Assembly (NCBI RefSeq): GCF_000382065.1
Contig: NZ_KB907501.1
Coordinates: forward strand, 186,001 to 250,000
Source: Stenotrophomonas hibiscicola ATCC 19867
Lineage (GTDB): Bacteria > Pseudomonadota > Gammaproteobacteria > Xanthomonadales > Xanthomonadaceae
Reading direction: 5' to 3'
DNA: 64,000 nt
Shown piece after piece: positions 58,923 through 64,000 of this stretch. Position 1 is the stretch's first letter. The number at the start of each line of letters is the position of its first letter. The notes beneath the pieces were generated by a model. It had not been told where the DNA came from. It saw only the letters and a program-made list of their open reading frames with translations, and searched no databases. The translations under genes and the position numbers were made by a program.

Positions 58923-61913
58923 TCAAGCCTGCTGCGCGGCGACCTGACGCTCGATGCTCGCCGCGATCAATCCGACAGCCTCAATGACGATCGCCTTCGA
59001 CGCCGCATCTGTCGCGCCGGTGCTGCGCAGGGCCTGTTCGGCCTGCTGGCAGCTGCGCGCCGCCTGGGGCTCTCCCAGAAATACCAGCGCGCCGGCGAAG
59101 CTGTGCAGCTGATCGATCATGGCCGGTGCATCGGCACTGTCCAGCGCCTGGGTCAGCGCCGCGTAGTCGCGGTGCGCGGTCTGCAGGAACGCCTCGCGCA
59201 TCTGCCGCTGAACCGCCGCGCTCACTACCGGAGGCAGTGGTGCCTGTGCCGAGCGATCGAGGTCGAATCCATGCAGCGCGGCCTCTAGCGACGGCAGGTC
59301 GAGCGGCTTCAGCAGCAACCTGGACATGCCGGCCTCGCGCACGCGCTGCGCGTCCTCGGGCATCGCATTGGCGGTGAGCGCGACGATGGGGATGGAGGAG
59401 TCATCCGCACGCAGTTTCCGGGCCAGCCCGTATCCGTCCAGGCGCGGCATGTTCAGATCGGTCAGCACGATGTCGAACCGGCCCTCGCGCCAGCGTTGCC
59501 ACGCCTCCTCGCCGTCGGCCGCGAGGGTGACCTGCCAACCCAGCGCATGCAGTTGCCCCAGCGTCACGTCGCGGCTGATCACGCTGTCATCCACCAGCAA
59601 GGCGTGGCCACGCGGGGAATGCGCGCGCTCTACAGGCGCCGGCCGTGGCGGCGTGCCTGCCACGGCGGTGGTCCGGCGTGCTGGAATGTCCAGGCGGAAA
59701 ACGCTGCCGGTGCCCGGGGTGCTGCGCACGCCGAGGGTGCCGCCGAGCAGTTCGGCGAAGCGTTGGCACAAGGCCAGCCCCAGGCCGCTGCCGCCGTGCT
59801 GCCGTGCCGAGCCGGCACCGACCTGCACGAACGGCTTGAACAACACGGCCTGTGCTTCGGCATCGATGCCCGGGCCGGTATCGCGCACCTCCACGTGCAG
59901 CCACTCGGTGCCATCGGGCCGCAGCGAGGCATCAACGCTGACCGCCACCGTTCCCGATGCCGTGAACTTCACCGCATTGCCCACCAGGTTGTTGATCACC
60001 TGCGCCACGCGACCCGCGTCGGCCACGTAGGCTGGCCCCAGCGCATTGCCGGTGTGCAGCTCCAGGCGCAGCCCCTTCGCGGCAGCCTGTGGTTCGAACA
60101 GTGTCGCAGTCTGCTGCAGCAGCGCACGCGGGTCGAAAGGCGCCGGTTCCAGCGTCATCAGCCCGGCTTCGATACGGGAAAGGTCGAGGGTATCGTTCAC
60201 CAGCCCCTGCAGCACATCGGCCGCGCTGCGCGCGCGCGTGACATGCCTATGCGCCGCCGCCGGCATGGTCTGGCGGGCAAGCAGTTCAAGGTGGCCGAGC
60301 ACGCCACTCAAAGGGGTACGTATTTCATGGCTGATCATTGCCACGAAGGCGGTCTTGGCCTGGTCCGCGGCCTCGGCATCGTGCTGGGCCTGTTCGGCAT
60401 GACGCCGTGCATCCAGCAGACGCTGCTGGGTTTCCGTCTGTGCGGTCACATCGGTCACCGCGCAGACCCAGATCGCCCGCCGCTGGTAGCGCGCGGCGGC
60501 CACGATGGATTGCAGGTAGCGCGATGGGCCGTGCTCGTCCGCGGACGGCGCCTCGAACAGCTGTCCGTGTACCTGGCCGTCAACGCGTTGCACCAGGCGG
60601 CCGACCAGCGCGTCCATCAGGTTGCCAGTGGTGTCACCGATCAGCTGCTCCAGTGCCTGGTTGTGCAGGATCAGCTGCCCGCTCTGCTGGTCGAGCAGGC
60701 ACAGGCCGACCGGCGACGTTTCGATCAGCGTGCGGCTCAGCGCTTCGCTTTCATGCACCCTCGCGGCTTCTTCCAGCGCCGGCCGCAGCACGCGCCGGTC
60801 CACCAGCAGCAACAGCGTCCACAGTGCGGCCAGCAGGGCGGTCAGGGCCAGCCCGCCCCCGAGCAGATAGGTCTGCTGCGCCGTCCAGATGTCGGTCCAG
60901 CGGTAGAGCCGCAGCAGCGTCCAGTCGATGCCCTGCAAGGGTGCGGACATCACGAAGGCACGGCCGGCAGGCAGTGCCAATAGCGTAGGCCGGGGCGATG
61001 GCGCGGCGCGCAGCGCAGGCCCGGAAATCGCAGCGTCCGCAGCACTGCGCAGAACATCGTTTCCCTGCCGGTCCAGCACCACCCACATTCCCGGGCTGGC
61101 CTCCTCCAACCGCTCGCGCAGGCCTTGAAGCGGTTCAAACGTCAGCCGGTTGATGAAGGGGGTGCCATTGCTGCGCAGGCGCATCTGGGTGACCAGTGCA
61201 TCCTCGCCGGTGAACGGATTGCGGCCGAAGTAGGCGCGCAGCCGGCCACTGTCCAGTTGAAGCTCGGAGTCCGCACCCGCTGACTGCCAGCCGGCATCGG
61301 CGGTCTGTGCCAGCGCGGCCAGTGCCTGTTCACGGGTAGGCACCTTCATGAGTTGCAGCAGCTGCGCTTCATCATGCAGCCCGGCGATCGCAAACAGGCG
61401 CCCTTCCGGTTCGAAGGCGAAGGAGATCAAGGAAGTGGGCGAATCCTGCGCCGCTACGGTGGCGGCCATGTACGCCGAATAGGTCTGCACCATGCCCAGG
61501 TATGCCGCCTCCGCCTGTGGCGGAAGACGGCCCTCGCGCGGGGACAGCGCCAGCCAGGGGACGGACAGGGCGCCCGGTGCCACCACGCCGGCCTGGCCAT
61601 CCTGTGCTGAAAAGCGGGCCGCAACAGGCAGGCCACCGGCCACCAGTGCGGTTTGCTGGGTAGCCCAGAGCATGGCGTTGGTGTTCAAGCTGGCCACGTA
61701 GGCCCGCCTGCGCTCGCCAATGTAGCGATCCACCGTCTGCTGGCCGCGCTGCAGCGCCTCGCGCTCGTTGAGGTGCACCGTTTCCAACCGCAGCCACAGC
61801 GCCGCGCAGCCGGCGGCCAGGAGAAGCAGGGTCAAGACGGCACCGCCGCCGAACAGCAGCCGGCGCTGCAGGCCTTGCAGGGTGGCAAGCACGGAGCCCA
61901 AGGGTGACGCCAT
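58923..61913 (-). CDS. Hybrid sensor histidine kinase (HK-REC-Hpt)
   Basis: 996 aa. Membrane segment at about 21-42, a periplasmic sensor domain of about 300 residues not matching a named family, second membrane segment at about 348-370, a PAS-like region (about 390-490, with LIETSPVGLCLLD), then HisKA with His529 in MISHEIRTPLSG, an HATPase domain (N-box NNLVGNAVKFT, G-boxes DTGPGI and GGSGLGLAL), a receiver with Asp819 in LTDLNMP, and an Hpt domain with His937 in LHSFAGALVFLG. The full H-D-H relay implies a separate response regulator, not in this window. It follows the fimbrial chaperone by 99 bases on the same strand. Confidence 0.93.
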   Translation of the reverse strand: MASPLGSVLATLQGLQRRLLFGGGAVLTLLLLAAGCAALWLRLETVHLNEREALQRGQQTVDRYIGERRRAYVASLNTNAMLWATQQTALVAGGLPVAARFSAQDGQAGVVAPGALSVPWLALSPREGRLPPQAEAAYLGMVQTYSAYMAATVAAQDSPTSLISFAFEPEGRLFAIAGLHDEAQLLQLMKVPTREQALAALAQTADAGWQSAGADSELQLDSGRLRAYFGRNPFTGEDALVTQMRLRSNGTPFINRLTFEPLQGLRERLEEASPGMWVVLDRQGNDVLRSAADAAISGPALRAAPSPRPTLLALPAGRAFVMSAPLQGIDWTLLRLYRWTDIWTAQQTYLLGGGLALTALLAALWTLLLLVDRRVLRPALEEAARVHESEALSRTLIETSPVGLCLLDQQSGQLILHNQALEQLIGDTTGNLMDALVGRLVQRVDGQVHGQLFEAPSADEHGPSRYLQSIVAAARYQRRAIWVCAVTDVTAQTETQQRLLDARRHAEQAQHDAEAADQAKTAFVAMISHEIRTPLSGVLGHLELLARQTMPAAAHRHVTRARSAADVLQGLVNDTLDLSRIEAGLMTLEPAPFDPRALLQQTATLFEPQAAAKGLRLELHTGNALGPAYVADAGRVAQVINNLVGNAVKFTASGTVAVSVDASLRPDGTEWLHVEVRDTGPGIDAEAQAVLFKPFVQVGAGSARQHGGSGLGLALCQRFAELLGGTLGVRSTPGTGSVFRLDIPARRTTAVAGTPPRPAPVERAHSPRGHALLVDDSVISRDVTLGQLHALGWQVTLAADGEEAWQRWREGRFDIVLTDLNMPRLDGYGLARKLRADDSSIPIVALTANAMPEDAQRVREAGMSRLLLKPLDLPSLEAALHGFDLDRSAQAPLPPVVSAAVQRQMREAFLQTAHRDYAALTQALDSADAPAMIDQLHSFAGALVFLGEPQAARSCQQAEQALRSTGATDAASKAIVIEAVGLIAASIERQVAAQQA

Positions 61914-62012
61914 GGTGCGAACCTGGGTTGTGAGGCTGTGGCGTGCAGCGTGACGCGTCTGCCACCCTCAGTGCAAGTCATTGCCGGTGCACTGCGGAAG
62001 CCCGATCTACGT

Positions 62013-62735
62013 TTACCGATCAACGCGCGCCTCGGCCTCACGGGGCGTGCCGTAATCATCCAGCCATTTGAACGCCACCGTTGCCGGCATGGCTGCACCT
62101 TCCGGCAGCGCATAGCGCACCTGTGCCCCCGGCGCGATCATATCCACGTCCACGCGGCGGCCATCGGCCAGCGTCAATGAACTCAACGAGACGTGGTACG
62201 CGCTCGGGTTGCGCACCTGCAGGCCATCACCATCGGCAGACCACTGCAGCGTGGCCGCTGCATCGCGTGCACTGCCCGGCAGCCCGGCCGGGCGATGGAA
62301 CAGCTTCACCCGCGTACGCACCGCGAACTGCAGCAGGTTCTTGCTACTGGCATCGCTGGGCTTGGGCGGAATGTCCAGCAGATTGAAATAGAACACCGAT
62401 TCGCGATCGGTTGGCAGCGGTGCCTCCGACGGGCGCGGTGCGTAGGTGACGCGATATGCCTGGCCCTGCTTCGGTTGCAGCAGTCGCGGCTCGGCCGGTG
62501 TCAGCCGAAAGGGCGTACGTACATGCTCAGGACGCGACTGGCTGTCGCCGTCATCGATCCACACCTGGGTCATCGCGGGCAACTCACCCACGTTGCTGGC
62601 CTTGACCGTCACGTCGCGGCCCTTGCTGGCATCGTGCACGATGCGCGTGCCCTGCAGTGTCACCGCGGCCGATGCCGGCAGCGCCACCGACACGGCCAGC
62701 AGTGCGCATATCCACGCCTCGGCGCGTAGTTTCAT
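62013..62735 (-). CDS. Periplasmic fimbrial chaperone, second locus
   Basis: 240 aa from ATG 62735, favoured because GAGG lies 7 bases before it; the ATG at 62747 has no ribosome site. Signal peptide cleaved near ASA-AVT (about 25). PapD-type features: LQGTRIVHD, PTDRESVFYFNLLDIPPKP (about 107-125) and VRTRVKLFHRPAGLPG. A second chaperone, distinct from the SMF-1 one. Downstream comes a hybrid kinase, where an usher would normally be. Confidence 0.93.
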   Translation of the reverse strand: MKLRAEAWICALLAVSVALPASAAVTLQGTRIVHDASKGRDVTVKASNVGELPAMTQVWIDDGDSQSRPEHVRTPFRLTPAEPRLLQPKQGQAYRVTYAPRPSEAPLPTDRESVFYFNLLDIPPKPSDASSKNLLQFAVRTRVKLFHRPAGLPGSARDAAATLQWSADGDGLQVRNPSAYHVSLSSLTLADGRRVDVDMIAPGAQVRYALPEGAAMPATVAFKWLDDYGTPREAEARVDR

Positions 62736-62755
62736 GGTCAACCTCATTCAAGGGT

Positions 62756-62785
62756 GCAGGCCAGCACAACGTGGCGCTGGCCTGC
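62756..62785 (-). promoter_or_regulatory. Intercistronic hairpin between pilin and chaperone, second locus
   Basis: Ten-base perfect stem GCAGGCCAGC / GCTGGCCTGC with a 10-base loop, starting 10 bases after the pilin stop and with no T run. It sits in the same place as the TTCG hairpin of the SMF-1 operon. Confidence 0.7.
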
Positions 62786-62795
62786 CGGAAGCGGA

Positions 62796-63308
62796 TTACT
62801 TGTAGAGCACCACGAAGTCGCCCGAGGCATTGGCAGTGCCAGCGGTAGCGTTCTGGGCCGGCGAGGCGTACCACGCGCTGTAGTCCAGCTGGCCGCTGCC
62901 ACCGGCGGCGATGGTCACCCACACCGCCGGATCTTCACCGATCTTCTGCTGGTTGCCCGCAGCGTCGTACAGGGCCACGCCAACATTGGCTGCAGAAGAC
63001 GCCGCGGTCAGTGCCAGGTTGCCGGTGCTGCCATCGGGCGTGCCGCCGAAGCGCACACCCACATCCTGCGATGCACCCGAGCCCGAGCAGTCCAGGGCGA
63101 TGGTGAAGTTCTTCTGGCCGGCACGGGCGCTGGCGTTGACCGAGGCCAGATTCACCTTGCCCATCGGCACGGTGATGGTGCCGCCGGTGGAGCCCACCGA
63201 GCAGGTGGAGGTCATCAGTTCGCCGGTGATTTCCAGCGTTTCGGCAGACACCGACGACGCGGCGATGGCGAAGACGGAAAGGGACAGCAGGCGGAGCGTC
63301 AGGGACAT
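62796..63308 (-). CDS. Fimbrial pilin subunit, second locus
   Basis: 170 aa. Signal peptide cleaved near VSA-ETL (about 22). Pilin features: TLEITGELMTSTCSVGS with the first cysteine at about 36, second cysteine at about 75 (IALDCSGSG), and last strand SGDFVVLYK. Sequence is only distantly like SMF-1. Transcribed toward its chaperone and the hybrid kinase; diverges from a partial secreted-protein gene. Confidence 0.9.
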   Translation of the reverse strand: MSLTLRLLSLSVFAIAASSVSAETLEITGELMTSTCSVGSTGGTITVPMGKVNLASVNASARAGQKNFTIALDCSGSGASQDVGVRFGGTPDGSTGNLALTAASSAANVGVALYDAAGNQQKIGEDPAVWVTIAAGGSGQLDYSAWYASPAQNATAGTANASGDFVVLYK

Positions 63309-63455
63309 GACAGTTCTCGGTTGTGGAATGAAGGCACGCAGTGGCCGCCCACGGCAGCCAGCGCGGCCAGTTTCGACGCGCGCGCCAGACCACGGAATGC
63401 AACAAGTTGTAAAAGCGCGTTGACGTTTGCGAACTGCAATTAATCCGATAGGAAG

Positions 63456-63471
63456 TGGCAGTGCCGCTGCC
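63456..63471 (+). promoter_or_regulatory. Possible sigma-54 promoter
   Basis: TGGCAGTGCCGCTGCC: GG (63457-63458) and GC (63469-63470) are exactly 10 bases apart, as the -24/-12 elements need, within TGGCA...TGC. It would start transcription about 30 bases before the ATG at 63511. A single match in G+C-rich DNA can be chance. Confidence 0.35.
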
Positions 63472-63510
63472 TAGACTGCGCGGCCTCGATTGGTTTCCAA
63501 GGGGATCGCT

Positions 63511-64000
63511 ATGCGGATTCCATCCTCCTTTCCAGAATCGCTTCGCATGACGGCCTTGGCGGTGGTGCTGCTTGCAGTTGCAGGGCAGGCCGCAGCATGC
63601 GTTCGATTGAGGCTCGATGATCAGGTTGATGAGCTCGTTCGGACGGTCCCCAACCTGGATCGCCCAGATCAGCATTTTTCAGGCACAGGTGTGACGCTCT
63701 CAGATTCCTACCAGTGTCCGCCCGGGCAGGAAGAGTTCCTGGTGAGCATGAACCTCTCGGGGCTGACCTATGAGCGCGAGATTTCCTACGCAGGGCTGTC
63801 GGTTCCCGCTTACAGCTTGGGTCCACGCTCGCCGTTGGTGATCTTCCTGCATGGCGTACGTGGTTCCGGCGGTTTCGGTGGCTCTCTCTCGGCCATTCCA
63901 TTGCGCAACGGCTTGCTCAACCGGAATCCAGGTACGTTGCTCGCCTCGGCATCTACAATCGAGCACTACATCCAGATCCGGATCTTCTTCCGCGGTGGTG
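63511..64000 (+). CDS. Partial secreted protein, possible fimbrial adhesin, cut at right edge
   Basis: Open from ATG 63511 to the window end (163 codons, no stop), preceded by AAGGGGATC. Signal peptide with hydrophobic stretch LAVVLLAVAGQAAA and cleavage near AAA-CVR; an alternative start is the ATG at 63547. The mature part begins with a cysteine, like the SMF-1 tip adhesin (ATCYI), then alternates short beta-like strands with Gly/Ser turns (FLHGVRGSGGFGGS). Base composition is visibly lower in G+C than the rest of the window. Divergent from the pilin; probably a tip adhesin, with an usher perhaps beyond the edge, but this is inference. Confidence 0.55.
   Translation, partial: MRIPSSFPESLRMTALAVVLLAVAGQAAACVRLRLDDQVDELVRTVPNLDRPDQHFSGTGVTLSDSYQCPPGQEEFLVSMNLSGLTYEREISYAGLSVPAYSLGPRSPLVIFLHGVRGSGGFGGSLSAIPLRNGLLNRNPGTLLASASTIEHYIQIRIFFRGG

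Noticed and set aside
1..64000. tRNA, rRNA, insertion sequence, prophage or integrase genes
   Set aside because: None of their sequence features was found on either strand.

Overview
The window is chromosomal DNA of a high-G+C gammaproteobacterium of the Xanthomonadaceae, most likely the Stenotrophomonas maltophilia complex. The reasons are an XpsE-F-G-H-I-J-K-L-M-N-D type II secretion operon preceded by an StmPr1-like subtilase, an SMF-1-type fimbrial operon, an Ax21-family outer-membrane protein, and many GTAG-flanked palindromes of the SMAG/REP kind between genes. No tRNA, rRNA, CRISPR array, insertion sequence or prophage gene was seen.

Layout. (1) 1-7411: a very long trimeric autotransporter adhesin, cut at its 5' end by the window edge. 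(2) 7569-9422: secreted subtilisin-like protease. (3) 9559-20246: an eleven-gene type II secretion operon, ending with the secretin. (4) 20247-20816: a 570-bp gene-free stretch holding two composite repeat units in inverted orientation. (5) 20817-23784: two family-2 glycosyltransferases and pncB. (6) 23795-29655: a small fimbrial-like gene diverging from the SMF-1 operon (pilin, chaperone, usher, tip adhesin). (7) 29853-43823: a complete cellulose operon with every gene on one strand, bcsE-F-G-R-Q-A-B-C-Z, including the BcsG phosphoethanolamine transferase. (8) 43889-48587: purine permease, outer-membrane beta-barrel, ettA and an RcnB-like protein. (9) 48747-58912: glyA, two paralogous membrane proteins, nrdR, and the riboflavin/thiamine genes ribD, ribE (behind an FMN riboswitch), ribB-type fusion, ribH, nusB and thiL, with two unrelated minus-strand genes inserted between ribD and ribE. 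(10) 58923-64000: a hybrid sensor kinase, a fimbrial chaperone and a pilin on the minus strand with no usher in view, and a divergent partial secreted protein in lower-G+C DNA running off the right edge.

Together, the left two thirds is a surface and biofilm region (adhesin, protease plus its likely secretion machine, fimbria, cellulose), and the right third is mostly conserved one-carbon, riboflavin and thiamine metabolism. The most unusual items are the inverted composite repeat with covarying arms, the hairpins placed between pilin and chaperone genes in both fimbrial operons, the all-in-one pEtN-cellulose operon, the RibB fused to a degenerate GTP cyclohydrolase domain, and the hybrid kinase next to a chaperone-pilin pair without an usher.
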